DNA of 64,000 nt from Aureispira sp964445645 (GCA_964445645.1 CAYULH010000009.1:5870-69869); one strand, 5' to 3'; shown: positions 16,705 to 26,358, counted from the first letter of the stretch. Notes: generated by a model from the letters alone, not told the origin. Translations and numbers: made by a program.

Positions 16705-19032
16705 ATGAGACTATTTTCACTAATAATTCTACTACATACTCTATTCATCTCTTTGAGTTTCGCCCAAGATAACCCCAACTGGTTTTCTGGCATGGTGGTG
16801 AATGCTGCGGATACGCCCTTGGTTGGGGCTGTAGTGTATTGGAAAGGCACGCAAGTAGCGGCTACTACGGATGTAGATGGGTGGTTTACGATACAACGCC
16901 TAGATACTACCGAAGGCCATATTCTCAATATACAATACGTTGGTTATGCCCTAACAGAAGTGGAAATATTGCCCGAAGAGGAACGCCTAAAATTGATTGT
17001 GGCCGAAAGTGCTACCTTGGATGATGTGGTGGTCGAAACTCGGCGAAGAAGCAGTTTTAGCAGCAGTATTAACCCGCTCAATGTGGAAGAAATTGGGGCT
17101 GGAGAATTGCGCCGTGCTGCCTGCTGTAACTTATCGGAGAGTTTTGAAAATAATGCTACGGTAAATGTAAGTTTTAGCGATGCGGTAACGGGTGCCAAAG
17201 AAATTGAGTTGTTGGGGCTGCGGGGCACTTATACCCAAATGCTCGTTGAAAATCGTCCTACCTTCAATCGTTTGGGGCGTGCTTTTGGCTTGGAATATAT
17301 TCCGGGGACATTTATTGAGCATATTCAGATTTCCAAAGGGGCTAGTTCTATTCGTACGGGCAGCCAAGGCATGTCGGGCCAAATCAATACGCAACTGGTC
17401 AAACCTTCTACTGCCCCTCTATTGTTTGCCAATTTGTATGCAAATACATTTGGACGTGTAGAACTCAATTTGCAATTCAATCATCGATTCTCCGAGCGTT
17501 GGAGTACGGGTTTATTGGTGCATGGCAATTTGTTTGAAACCAGAATAGATCACAATTCCGATAGTTTTTTAGATGCCCCTCTCAAGCGTCAAGCCAATGT
17601 TATTTCTCGTTGGTTGTACCAAGCTCCCGGTTGGCATGTAGAGGCCAATTTGCAGGGAATTGTGGATGCTCGACGAGGAGGCCAGCAGCCAGAAATTGAC
17701 CCCGAAACCATACAAGCACCCAATTCTTTTTATGAGGTCAATAATGATGTACGAAGAGTTGGGATATTTGGCAAAGTGGGCTATTCGGGTTTTGATAATA
17801 AAAAGCAAAGTATAGCGACTATTTATGATTTTAATATACACGAGCATAAAGGCAAATTTGGTAGACGTGATTATTTAGGACAACAGACTCGTGCTTATCT
17901 TCAATTGATATTTGAAACGGGCTGGCTGCCTAGCGCTCATAATTTAATGCTGGGGGCAACGGTAGAATATGTAGATATTCAGGAGCAGTTTGATCAGGTG
18001 TATATTGATCGCAAAGAACTCTGGACGAGTTTGCAAGCCGAATATGACTGGACGGTAGAATTGAATAATGCTTGGGGGAGTTCCTTTACTTTATTGGCTG
18101 GTATTCAGGGGTTGGCACTAACCACTAATGCTTATAACTATATTGTTCCTATTCCTCGTGTCAATCTCAAATTCAACTTTACAGATGATTGGGTTATTCG
18201 TGCCTCTGCTGGGCGTGGTATTCGTACAGCCAATGTATTGCTAGAAAACATGCGCTTTATGGCTAGTTATCGCAATTTTGTGCTACAAGAGAATATTCTA
18301 CCCGAAGATGCTTGGAATTATGGTATGAATATGGTTTGGAATTATAACGTTAATAACAACTATGAGGGTAGTGTGAGTGTAGATGCTTATCGCACTCAAT
18401 TTACCAATCAACTGGTGGCTGATGTAGATGGTGATCCCAATTATAATGACTTACAACTCTATAATCTTAGGGGGACTTCCTTTTCCAATAGTTTTTTGGT
18501 GACTTGGAGCCAGACATTTTTTCAGCAGTTGGAATGCCGCTTGGCCTACAAATTTAATGATGTGCAAATGACTATGGGCGATGTATTGCACGAAGTGGTT
18601 TTGATGCCACGCCACCGAGCCTTGCTGCATTTGAGTTGGGCTACCAAAAAGAAAAATTGGTCATTCAATTTTACTTATAATATTATTGGGCCACAACGCC
18701 TACCGCACTTGCATCCGCCTTTTGGCAACAATCTACCCGATTATCGTTATGGCTCCTACAGCCCAGCTTATGGCTTGGTACATGCCCATATAGTCAAGCA
18801 CTTTGGCGAGGCTTGGGAGGTTTATGTGGGCAGCGAAAATCTTGGTAATTATACCCAAAGTGCGCCTATTTTGGGGCATGGCAATCCATTTGAGGAATCG
18901 CCAGCAGAAACAGCCCGTTTTGATGCAGCTTCTGTTTACGGGCCTATTTTGGGCCGTATGGTTTACGCTGGAGTCAAGTATACGGTGCAGGGCAAACAGC
19001 GATTTGCGCCGCCTTCTAGTTGTGGTATGTAA
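16705..19032 (+). CDS. TonB-dependent receptor with Cys-Cys plug motif
   Basis: 775 residues. Signal peptide MRLFSLIILLHTLFISLSFAQ, carboxypeptidase-like domain (about 25-110), then a plug beginning LDDVVVETRRRSS and containing ELRRAACCNLSESFENNATV, SFSDAVTGAKEIELLGLRG and IQISKGASSIRTGSQGMSGQIN, and finally the barrel. The AACCNLSESFE block defines a Bacteroidota receptor subgroup often seen near metal or cofactor genes, so the adjacent cysteines may bind a metal. That reading is inference. No ABC transporter or metal gene is adjacent here. Just downstream, from 19080, is a small gene broken by an insertion, which could have been its partner. Confidence 0.9.
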   Translation: MRLFSLIILLHTLFISLSFAQDNPNWFSGMVVNAADTPLVGAVVYWKGTQVAATTDVDGWFTIQRLDTTEGHILNIQYVGYALTEVEILPEEERLKLIVAESATLDDVVVETRRRSSFSSSINPLNVEEIGAGELRRAACCNLSESFENNATVNVSFSDAVTGAKEIELLGLRGTYTQMLVENRPTFNRLGRAFGLEYIPGTFIEHIQISKGASSIRTGSQGMSGQINTQLVKPSTAPLLFANLYANTFGRVELNLQFNHRFSERWSTGLLVHGNLFETRIDHNSDSFLDAPLKRQANVISRWLYQAPGWHVEANLQGIVDARRGGQQPEIDPETIQAPNSFYEVNNDVRRVGIFGKVGYSGFDNKKQSIATIYDFNIHEHKGKFGRRDYLGQQTRAYLQLIFETGWLPSAHNLMLGATVEYVDIQEQFDQVYIDRKELWTSLQAEYDWTVELNNAWGSSFTLLAGIQGLALTTNAYNYIVPIPRVNLKFNFTDDWVIRASAGRGIRTANVLLENMRFMASYRNFVLQENILPEDAWNYGMNMVWNYNVNNNYEGSVSVDAYRTQFTNQLVADVDGDPNYNDLQLYNLRGTSFSNSFLVTWSQTFFQQLECRLAYKFNDVQMTMGDVLHEVVLMPRHRALLHLSWATKKKNWSFNFTYNIIGPQRLPHLHPPFGNNLPDYRYGSYSPAYGLVHAHIVKHFGEAWEVYVGSENLGNYTQSAPILGHGNPFEESPAETARFDAASVYGPILGRMVYAGVKYTVQGKQRFAPPSSCGM

Positions 19033-19079
19033 GTCGATTATAAGTAAGAGCTAATTTTTCCAACTAAAATTCTTGATAA

Positions 19080-19450
19080 ATGAAAAAGTTATTTTCAAAA
19101 AAGCAAACCCCAAAAATCGATTTTTTTACTGAAGTTGTTTAAAAATGGAATAGCGTTGAACCGAGGCCATAGCCGAGCTCACGCAAGTATAATGAGCGAT
19201 AATTTTGTTCTAGTCAAGGCGAAAATTTAGCTCATAGCAGCGCTATGGGGTCAATTTTCAACGATGAACCGAGGCTTTGCCGAGCTCATAAGCGAAGCGC
19301 ACTAGTAGGGCGAAATTAGCCTCCATTAGCGACATTAGGCTATTCTTAAACAACTTCACTTTTAAAAAGTATGAAATCAAAAACATTCATCAAATAGGCG
19401 AGGAATATGCAGAGGATGTAGAACTGAGCTTCAATTTGACGGCCTACTAG
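19080..19450 (+). pseudogene. Small gene (about 46 codons when intact) interrupted by a MITE-like insertion
   Basis: The 5' part is ATG at 19080, MKKLFSKKQTPKIDFFT, running into the insert at 19131 and stopping at 19140-19142. The 3' part resumes in the same frame at 19359: T-FKKYEIKNIHQIGEEY, then AEDVELSFNLTAY and a stop near 19450. Removing 19131-19358 and one copy of the 3-base duplication ACT restores one continuous frame. The start is 48 bases after the TonB receptor stop, so it was probably the second gene of that operon. Family unknown; basic N-terminus and acidic C-terminus, no signal peptide. The exact stop position is less sure than the junction. Confidence 0.6.
19131..19358. mobile_element. 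MITE-like element, 228 bp, with 3-bp target duplication ACT
   Basis: Ends are inverted repeats: GAAGTTGTTTAAAAATGGAATAGC on the left (written here only as its start GAAGTTGTTTAA and inner AATAGC) and GCTATTCTTAAACAACTTC on the right. Flanks are ACT at 19128-19130 and at 19359-19361. The inside is less AT-rich than the surroundings and has two related blocks, GAACCGAGGCCATAGCCGAG and GAACCGAGGCTTTGCCGAG. No coding frame. A TGAAGTTGTTTAAAAATG sequence identical to the left tip also occurs at 6188-6205, a possible solo end. Confidence 0.7.
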
Positions 19451-19472
19451 AATACATAGCAAAACCATAAAA

Positions 19473-19508
19473 AAATGCCTGTTTCACAGTGTGAAACAGG
19501 CATTTATA
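19473..19508. terminator. Bidirectional terminator
   Basis: A perfect 15-base stem (AAATGCCTGTTTCAC and complement) with loop AGT, bordered by A and T runs. It lies between the broken small gene and the convergent OmpA-like gene. Confidence 0.8.
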
Positions 19509-19540
19509 GTTTTGCAATTACTTAATTGCTCCAACTATTT

Positions 19541-21220
19541 TTATTTCTCCTCTTCTTTGCAAATATCTAGTTCTACGTCCTCAAAGCTTTGAGTTTTGTT
19601 GAACTTCACACGACGCACAATGTACATGTTGCTTGCTTTTTTGTATTTCAAGTCCGATAATTTAGCAGCTTGATACAATTTGAAGTTGGCTTTAGTAGAG
19701 TTTTGTACATATACTAGCAAATCATCTGGGCTATCTGCCTCATAGATGGTGTACTCTTTTGGACGCACTTTTCCTTTGCGCTCTGCATTGCTTGCTTTGT
19801 ATACTTCGTTTGTTTTGGTGTTACCCACAAATACAGTAGAGTTTTTCAACAAACGTACTTTCAAGATCCACTTGTCTTTTTGAGCAGGCTTTGTTTTGCT
19901 ATCGTCCCACTCACCCAATTTGTACCAAGCTTTGGCAGGCACATCAAACACTACATATTCGCAGTTTACAGGGCCCAAGCATTCTGTTGGACGAATGATT
20001 TGGTCTACATATTTAGGATAACCAGCAGAGTGTGTTTCACCAACTAATAATACAGGATCACTCAAGTCTGTAATGTTTTTCTTTACGATATAAACACGAG
20101 AAGTTTTTCCATCAACAGGGGCTTCTTCAGAACGTACATTGATGTTCTTTTTATCAGCCATTTTGTGACGATTTGGATACCAATCGTCTGTCACTACTCC
20201 ATACTTAAAGTGTTCACAAACATCCAAGTCACTTTCTTTGTCATTGTCATCAATGATGGTTACGCCGTCATACTTCGTATACGTTCCTTCTTCAAATTCA
20301 AAGGCAGTTTTTTCGATACTAGCACGGATATTATCAGCCGTAGCATCAGGGCTTTCTACGCCACTAAATGGATCAGGATTACAATCTTCCTCACAAGGAC
20401 GAGGCATAGCACAAGCGCAGTAGCCTACCGTCATTACATCTACATTGTATGTTTCACAGTCGTCACCATCCGTTGCTTGGCAAGGCTTTCCTGTATTTTT
20501 CCAAACTACTTTGCCCCCTTGGTCTACACCTTCATAAAGCATGTACCCTTCTTTGTCAGCATTTACCAAAGGTAGTTTCAATTTCATAGCTTTGACAGGA
20601 GTCAAGGTATTGCCACCCATAGTTGCTTGAAGATATAATACAGAATTGAAGTACAATTTGCGACCTTCTGTATCTTCGATTGACAAATTACGAGAACTCA
20701 TGGCATCAGCAGTGTTGTATGCTTTGAATTCGTAAGTTGCATCTTTAGTTTTGTTAGGTTTGAATGTTCCTTTCTCAATAAAAGCAGAAGCACATTCATC
20801 TTGTAGCAATGTATCTCTATCATCATCTTCTAAATAGAACAATACATAAACACGACGGTTAAGTTCTCTATCGTCATATTTTTGCTCTTTCTCACCATAG
20901 AAGAACAATTCTGTTTTCTCTTGATAGGCATCTCCCAATGTTTTTACATATTCAAAAGCAGAATTAGCACGACGCTCTGATAAACCCATATTGTAATTAT
21001 CAGATCCCAAATCACACGTGTGTCCAGCAACACGTACTTTAAGAATTCTTTCTTTGTTTTTTTCAAAAGCAGCGTCTATAGCTTCTTTACTTTCATCTTG
21101 AAGTGTCGCTCTATCTAGTTTGAAGTACACTTCCATACTATCCTTAATTGCTTCTTCTTGTGCCTGTGAAGCATAAGCACAGCAGAATAAAAGGAGAAAT
21201 CCCAAGAATATTTTTTTCAT
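19541..21220 (-). CDS. OmpA-like domain protein with large unknown C-terminal part
   Basis: 559 residues. Signal peptide MKKIFLGFLLLFCCAYASQAQ. An OmpA/MotB-type peptidoglycan-binding fold at the N-terminus (about 25-130): MEVYFKLDRATLQDESKEAID, VAGHTCDLGSDNYNMGLSERRANSAFEYV and RELNRRVYVLF correspond to the usual VxFDxxxxxL, GHTDxxGxxxxNxxLSxxRA and NRRV motifs, with Cys in place of Asp in GHTC. OmpA domains normally sit at the C-terminus, so this order is reversed. The remaining 400 residues carry scattered Cys pairs (CACAMPRPCEEDC) and beta strands with no recognised family. Expected periplasmic or outer-membrane associated, contacting the wall. Confidence 0.8.
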   Translation of the reverse strand: MKKIFLGFLLLFCCAYASQAQEEAIKDSMEVYFKLDRATLQDESKEAIDAAFEKNKERILKVRVAGHTCDLGSDNYNMGLSERRANSAFEYVKTLGDAYQEKTELFFYGEKEQKYDDRELNRRVYVLFYLEDDDRDTLLQDECASAFIEKGTFKPNKTKDATYEFKAYNTADAMSSRNLSIEDTEGRKLYFNSVLYLQATMGGNTLTPVKAMKLKLPLVNADKEGYMLYEGVDQGGKVVWKNTGKPCQATDGDDCETYNVDVMTVGYCACAMPRPCEEDCNPDPFSGVESPDATADNIRASIEKTAFEFEEGTYTKYDGVTIIDDNDKESDLDVCEHFKYGVVTDDWYPNRHKMADKKNINVRSEEAPVDGKTSRVYIVKKNITDLSDPVLLVGETHSAGYPKYVDQIIRPTECLGPVNCEYVVFDVPAKAWYKLGEWDDSKTKPAQKDKWILKVRLLKNSTVFVGNTKTNEVYKASNAERKGKVRPKEYTIYEADSPDDLLVYVQNSTKANFKLYQAAKLSDLKYKKASNMYIVRRVKFNKTQSFEDVELDICKEEEK

Positions 21221-21594
21221 TTCGGCAGTTTTTGTTGTTTATATTAAAATTCGGCAATTAATTTAATGTTAGTAAGTAAATCCCCAAAAAGTTATCCACA
21301 ACATAAAAAATTTACTTGACAAATCCACCAAGCTAGATAGGGAACTTTGGAAGATACGATAAACAGTAAATTATCTTATGGGTTGGAGAACTATTGCAAA
21401 ATTTATTTAGTAGTTATACTGATTTGAAATGTAAAGCCTCTGCGCTCAAATTAGTATACTTCTTAACATTCATTTAAGGGTTACAGAAGTGCAAAGCTAT
21501 TCATTGCCTCGCAAATATCCATAAAAGTTATGATTTATCGAATAAAAAAAGTTAGTTTCCTTTAGAAAAAGGACTATTCGATACTTTATTATAC
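21221..21594. other. Intergenic region upstream of OmpA-like gene
   Basis: About 370 bases, AT-rich, without a gene. Contains the promoter region of the OmpA-like gene, but no clean TAnnTTTG was found. Confidence 0.35.
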
Positions 21595-21632
21595 AAAAAA
21601 GCACCAACTATTGTAGTAATAGTGGGTACTTT
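21595..21632 (-). terminator. Terminator of the TonB receptor gene
   Basis: On the minus strand a stem built from AAAGTACCCACTATT and AATAGTTGGTGCTTT with small bulges, followed by a T run. It lies about 40-75 bases past the receptor stop. Confidence 0.65.
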
Positions 21633-21669
21633 AATAATAAAACATCTTAAATAATCTTCTTAAGTAGTC

Positions 21670-24051
21670 TTAAAACTTCAAATTGATATTAAGGGCTGGC
21701 ATGATTGGCAGTTGGTTTATCCGACGGTATTCTATACGATCGAAGTAGAAAATATTGGCCCGATCATAAGCATTGGTCACACTAGCGGCAATCGTTAATT
21801 TGCTATGTCCAATCAAGTCTAAGGTATACTTCAAGGATAAATCTAAACGATGGTAGAAAGGCAAGCGTCCCAAATTGATTTGTTCTTCGTAGATTACGCC
21901 CAAATTGGTATTGGGTGCTGTATTGTCTGTGAGATAATTAGTACCAATTCCGTCCAAGAAAGTTTGATTGGCATAAAAACCTTGTGTGCGTATAAATGGA
22001 AATCCTGATCCCATATTCCAACGAACACCAATTTCAAACGGATACATGGTTCTATCTTCTATATTCTCCCTAGGCGTTTCTTTCAACTTGCCAATTCTAA
22101 ACTGATAAGAGCCTACAAAGTTGACATTGTGACGGCGATCAAAACTCGCAAAAAACTCCTGCAACCCATCATTCCTTGTCACATATCCCAAGGAATAAGA
22201 AGCATATAAATACAGTTGTTTATTATCATAAGTAGCCGAAAAATCCAATCCATAAGCATCACCTGTTTCCGCTAAATAATTACGAGATTGTCTATCATCT
22301 ACTGTTCTATTTCTATTGAGGGAAATAATTTGAGGAAAATACTTGTAATAAGGCTCTATATTGAGCGTTAGGTTGCGGACTACATCTACCTCAAAACCTC
22401 CAATGGCGTGAATAGAGGTTTGCAAACGACTGCGTGTTGGTTCATAAAAACGATCGCCATTGCTATTGGTTTGCAAACGATACACGACATTATCTGGCCC
22501 TCCCAAAAAGCCTACAAACAAATTGACCACATCACGTTCGTCTACTGAGGAAATCAAGTTTTGAGAATACATTCCCCCTGCTGCCTTAAAGCGTAAAAAG
22601 TCGGTAATATTCCATTTGAATCCCAAACGTGGCTCTAGAGCCACTTCTCCCAAAGAAGCATAAGCATGTAAACGCACACTAGGCTCAATCACAACGGTAC
22701 CAAAACGCCCTTTGAAATGGGCAAACATAGCTGCTTCAAAGTTGGTTTGTGGCCCATTGCCACTTCCTTGCACAATAGTATTACTACCTCTGCTATATTC
22801 AAAGGCTGTTGCAATACTATTCAATTCTACCCCAAAACTCACTACTCTAGATTTTGGCAAGTAGTAATTTACATTAAGGTTTGCATTAAAATTGCCCACA
22901 TCACTGCGGCGGATTTTGCTGCTGTTGCCTTGTTCCTGAAAATCAGAACTATAAACCGAATAGGCAATTACACCATTTAATGCCAATTGTGCGCCATTGG
23001 GTACAATTCTAAAATCCAATCCTCCACCACCAGCATTCCAATCATAAGCTGCCAAGCCTACAAAATCTACATCATCATAATGATAAAAACCAAATAGATT
23101 AACACGGCTACCATTGCCTGTACTAAAGGACAACTTTCCGTGTAAATCAGTAAAGTTATAGGGCAATACCCCTTGGTCATTGGCATAACTGTACAACAAT
23201 GGGGAAACTTCTCGCAGATAAGAGTGCTTGATGGTTGCCAAGAACGATACACTAGAACCATTCTCTTGCAATGGCACCAAGGGGCCTTCAAACAATCCCT
23301 TTACCACAAAAGGATTGGCATTGACCATGCCTGCAAAACGTTTTTTATTGCCTTCTCTTGTCTTAATATCCACTACTGCTGAGGAACGTCCACCATATTT
23401 GGCACTAAAACCACCTGTATATACATCGGCACTACGAATCGTTTCGGTCTCAAAAACAGAGAAAAAACCAATAGAGTGAAAGGCATTGAACAAGGTCATT
23501 CCATCTAGTAAGATGCGGTTTTGAACGGGCGCACCACCCCTAATGTAGAGTTGGCCGCCTTGATCGCCTGTAGAGACAATGCCTGGAATAACTTGTAAGT
23601 ATTGAGCAAAATCGGCCTCTCCCCCTGCTGCGGGAATGCGCTTGATGTCCTTGGGCGTAATGCGTACTACCGAAACTTGCACATCATTTTGAGCAGCGGT
23701 TCTATCTGCATCTACTTCTACTGTAGGGCCTCCCACTACCGTTTCTTTCATAAATACAGTTTGGTTAATCATTTTGTTACCAATAGTAACATCTACTGCA
23801 ACAGAATCATAACCCAAAAACTTAATGACTAAGGTGTAATCCCCCGGCGGCACTCCATTGATGGAGTAATCTCCATTAATATCTGTGGCAGCGCCATAAT
23901 CTAATGACAAATAAGCCAAAGCCCCAATCATAGGCTCTCCTGTTGCTTCATCATACACTGTTCCACGAACCCCTCCTTTTTTTTGAGCTTGAGCATACTG
24001 ACTAAACAAAAAGAAAGTCATGAATAACAGACCTAATAACGATGTTTTCAT
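21670..24051 (-). CDS. TonB-dependent receptor with carboxypeptidase-like N-terminal domain
   Basis: 793 residues from the ATG at 24051, chosen because MKTSLLGLLFMTFFLFSQYAQA is a complete signal peptide. Frames to 24093 or 24105 add an unlikely hydrophilic leader. After the signal is a CarboxypepD_reg-like domain (GGVRGTVYDEATGEPMIGAL ... VPPGDYTLVIKFLGYD), then the plug with FAQYLQVIPGIVSTGDQGGQ and LYIRGGAPVQNRILLDGMTL, and the barrel ending in a terminal strand NINLKF. It resembles receptors for large or protein-derived ligands more than siderophores, but the ligand cannot be assigned. No SusD partner follows. Terminator at 21595-21632. Confidence 0.9.
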   Translation of the reverse strand: MKTSLLGLLFMTFFLFSQYAQAQKKGGVRGTVYDEATGEPMIGALAYLSLDYGAATDINGDYSINGVPPGDYTLVIKFLGYDSVAVDVTIGNKMINQTVFMKETVVGGPTVEVDADRTAAQNDVQVSVVRITPKDIKRIPAAGGEADFAQYLQVIPGIVSTGDQGGQLYIRGGAPVQNRILLDGMTLFNAFHSIGFFSVFETETIRSADVYTGGFSAKYGGRSSAVVDIKTREGNKKRFAGMVNANPFVVKGLFEGPLVPLQENGSSVSFLATIKHSYLREVSPLLYSYANDQGVLPYNFTDLHGKLSFSTGNGSRVNLFGFYHYDDVDFVGLAAYDWNAGGGGLDFRIVPNGAQLALNGVIAYSVYSSDFQEQGNSSKIRRSDVGNFNANLNVNYYLPKSRVVSFGVELNSIATAFEYSRGSNTIVQGSGNGPQTNFEAAMFAHFKGRFGTVVIEPSVRLHAYASLGEVALEPRLGFKWNITDFLRFKAAGGMYSQNLISSVDERDVVNLFVGFLGGPDNVVYRLQTNSNGDRFYEPTRSRLQTSIHAIGGFEVDVVRNLTLNIEPYYKYFPQIISLNRNRTVDDRQSRNYLAETGDAYGLDFSATYDNKQLYLYASYSLGYVTRNDGLQEFFASFDRRHNVNFVGSYQFRIGKLKETPRENIEDRTMYPFEIGVRWNMGSGFPFIRTQGFYANQTFLDGIGTNYLTDNTAPNTNLGVIYEEQINLGRLPFYHRLDLSLKYTLDLIGHSKLTIAASVTNAYDRANIFYFDRIEYRRINQLPIMPALNINLKF

Positions 24052-24228
24052 TGTTGAAAATAAACTTCTTTGAGGATTGTTTTTATGAGTCATAATGAAA
24101 AACAATACCTAAGGTAAAAGAATGGTTAATCATGAGAGGAGTTCTTATGCTCCTCTTTGAGATTGGATGTGGGGAACAATCATTAGTGAAGGTAGGATTT
24201 TTTGGGTAGTTTGTAAATTTATAGCGCA

Positions 24229-24924
24229 CTAATCTTTGCCTTTGAGTGTCCGTTCATAAGCTTTAACCCATGCCTTGCGGCGTTTTTTATCAATCTTTTC
24301 TTGTTCTTCTATTAATAGAACTTCCTTGTAATACAGGTATTGTTGGGTGACTCTATCATACAATTCTACTTCTTTCCATACAATTTCTACAGGCGTATAC
24401 CAATAGGGTTTTATACCTTGCATAAATCTAGTAGAGCCATCAAACTCATGCAACCAAATAAAATTTTCGGCTTCATTATTCTTATTAATAAGCGTGAATA
24501 AAGGAAACTGCTGGTTGGTATTGAATTGATATAACAGACCTACACTGCTCTTGTTCTCAATCTTAATTTCCTCTAGTTGATTGGCTGCCAAGCCCTTGGC
24601 CACTTGCCTAAAACTGCCACAAGCTCTTGTCAACTCTTGCTCCATATACTGCGCCAAGGCCAACATGCTGCTATCATTGTCTAGACTTGCCCCATGCTCT
24701 CGCATCACTCCCGAAAAATTCACATACAATCCTTCCTCCAAACAACTATCTACCAATACAGTAGCACCTGTTCCTTGCAGTTCTTCCAAGGAGCGTGCAG
24801 ACAGACAAGCACAAGCTCTACTTAGTGCCTCTTTGGTAGCTTTTTGGGCCTGTACCACAGCGACCAACTGCAACAATATGACTAGTGTTAAACAAAAACG
24901 CATCATAAAAGCAAGAATTCTCAA
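24229..24924 (-). CDS. Secreted hypothetical protein with CxC motif
   Basis: 231 residues. Signal peptide ending near VVQAQ; starts at 24924, 24906 or 24903 are all possible, and the shortest gives MRFCLTLVILLQLVAVVQAQ. The mature N-terminus has LSRACACLSARSLEEL and later VDSCLEEGLY and LTRACGSFRQV, a spaced cysteine pattern common in small Bacteroidota secreted proteins. A beta-rich middle (LLYQFNTNQQFPLFTLINKN) and a basic helical end (KIDKKRRKAWVKAYERTLKGKD) follow. Not recognised. It lies upstream of the TonB receptor on the same strand with a 177-base gap, so probably a separate unit. Confidence 0.65.
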   Translation of the reverse strand: MRILAFMMRFCLTLVILLQLVAVVQAQKATKEALSRACACLSARSLEELQGTGATVLVDSCLEEGLYVNFSGVMREHGASLDNDSSMLALAQYMEQELTRACGSFRQVAKGLAANQLEEIKIENKSSVGLLYQFNTNQQFPLFTLINKNNEAENFIWLHEFDGSTRFMQGIKPYWYTPVEIVWKEVELYDRVTQQYLYYKEVLLIEEQEKIDKKRRKAWVKAYERTLKGKD

Positions 24925-25146
24925 GCATTGATTCTAAAAATAAACTTTACCCATCAGTTTTTAATGGGGTACTTTTGTTTTTCAAATAAAATATTAAGTA
25001 AATTGAATTTTAGTGCAAAAATAACAATGGCAAAATAAACTACAGATGGCAAGATAATTCCCTGTATCTTCACTTTATGTAAAATTGAACCTAAAACACA
25101 CCCAACTGATGTTTTATTTTCACTATTATAATTTAGACCTAATTTA

Positions 25147-25803
25147 ATGAAACAATTATTACTATTATTCACAAATTGTTGTATTGCACTCTCCTTGTCG
25201 GCTCAACAACAAACTTTTACTAAAGCACAAATAAAAGAGATTAATCAATTTATCAAAAATGTATCTGGGGTTTACAATAACCAAGCACAAGCAGATACAA
25301 CAAAAAGCCCCCTTCTGAGATTATCTGAAATCCGAACCTTTCGCATCTGGACACATAAAAAAAAGCAATACTGGCTGTCCATAGGTTGGTATCAACCAGG
25401 GGTGCCAGAACAACCCATGGGCGAAAAGATATTTCATATCAGAGCCTTTGAAGAAGATAAATTTGTAGTGGATTGTTATTCTTGGAAAGATCCATCCAAT
25501 AAAGCTCTTTTATTACAATGGCGCAAAAAGCACCCCTACAAAAAACAAAATAAAAATGCCTTGGAGCATGATGGTTGCACCAATTACTTGGTTAAAACAG
25601 AACAGGGCAACTACGAACTCCGAACATTAGAAGGCGATATTTGCAATTTTAGGAGTCCATCGGCTCCATTCAATGGACTGTTTTTTCATTTTATTTTTGG
25701 TGCCAAAGGAAAAACCATGAACATCCATGATATAAACTATAAAAATAAGCAGGTGGTTTTTCATTACATAGATAATCCTATGCGTATGGTCAAAATTAAA
25801 TAA
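25147..25803 (+). CDS. CpcT/CpeT-like protein
   Basis: 218 residues. Signal peptide MKQLLLLFTNCCIALSLSAQ. The rest follows the CpcT/CpeT pattern: GVYNNQAQA at the start, then a paired-strand block YWLSIGWYQPGVPEQPMGEK and FHIRAFEE, VDCYSWKDPSNKAL, a conserved Cys in HDGCTNYLVKT, and ELRTLEGDICNF. In cyanobacteria this family attaches bilins to phycobiliproteins. In non-phototrophic Bacteroidota the exported relatives have no known bilin role, so lyase activity should not be assumed. Monocistronic, divergent from the gene at 24229. Confidence 0.75.
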   Translation: MKQLLLLFTNCCIALSLSAQQQTFTKAQIKEINQFIKNVSGVYNNQAQADTTKSPLLRLSEIRTFRIWTHKKKQYWLSIGWYQPGVPEQPMGEKIFHIRAFEEDKFVVDCYSWKDPSNKALLLQWRKKHPYKKQNKNALEHDGCTNYLVKTEQGNYELRTLEGDICNFRSPSAPFNGLFFHFIFGAKGKTMNIHDINYKNKQVVFHYIDNPMRMVKIK

Positions 25804-26138
25804 ACAGGTTTAAAATTAGTGTTTTGGCAATATATCATACCTAATCTGCCCATCCTTGGCAAAAAAAATCTCTTGTGGCAAAAATAGACCAACTATATTT
25901 GTATCATGTTAAGGTTGTTGATACAACTTCATGATAAAGTTAGTATTGGCATCTGCTTTACAGTATAGCTCTTAGGAAAATTTTATTTGATATTCGGTCT
26001 CATCTATCATTTCGTTTTTAGCAATCCCTTTTTTTTCCTTTGTTTACAACAGCAGTTCCTGTATTAGCAGATGCCTAATTTCTTACTAACGCCCAAATAA
26101 AGACTAGCACACTTAGGCATAATGTGATGCTTTCCCCC
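25804..26138. other. Intergenic region upstream of hairpin
   Basis: No gene seen. The region precedes a GC-rich terminator-like hairpin, so it may contain a small non-coding transcript. Confidence 0.3.
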
Positions 26139-26184
26139 GATGCGCTCGCCTGAGGTTAATAACTCAAGCGGCGCATCTTTTTTT
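26139..26184 (+). terminator. Isolated GC-rich terminator, possible end of a small RNA
   Basis: GATGCGC and GCGCATC form the base of a stem, with the inner helix CGCCTGAG/CTCAAGCG and a GTTAATAA loop, followed by seven T. It lies 335 bases after the CpeT-like gene and 175 before the next gene, too far to be a simple gene end. Its GC content stands out from the AT-rich surroundings. Confidence 0.55.
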
Positions 26185-26358
26185 GTCCTTTCTCTCCTTC
26201 ATACCAATACGGAACCAATTGTTGTTTTTAGGTTTTTAATAATAGAATCATCTGCAAACAAGATTTTAGCCGTATCTTGTCACAAATACGCCCTCCTGTT
26301 TAGCCATTGTTGAAAGCAGCAATATTCGTTATTTTATCCTTAAGAACTTATTTGGTTT

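Noticed and set aside
25147..25803. Phycobilin lyase activity
   Set aside because: Although CpeT-like, there are no phycobiliproteins or bilin genes in view and the protein is exported, so I do not claim the enzymatic role.
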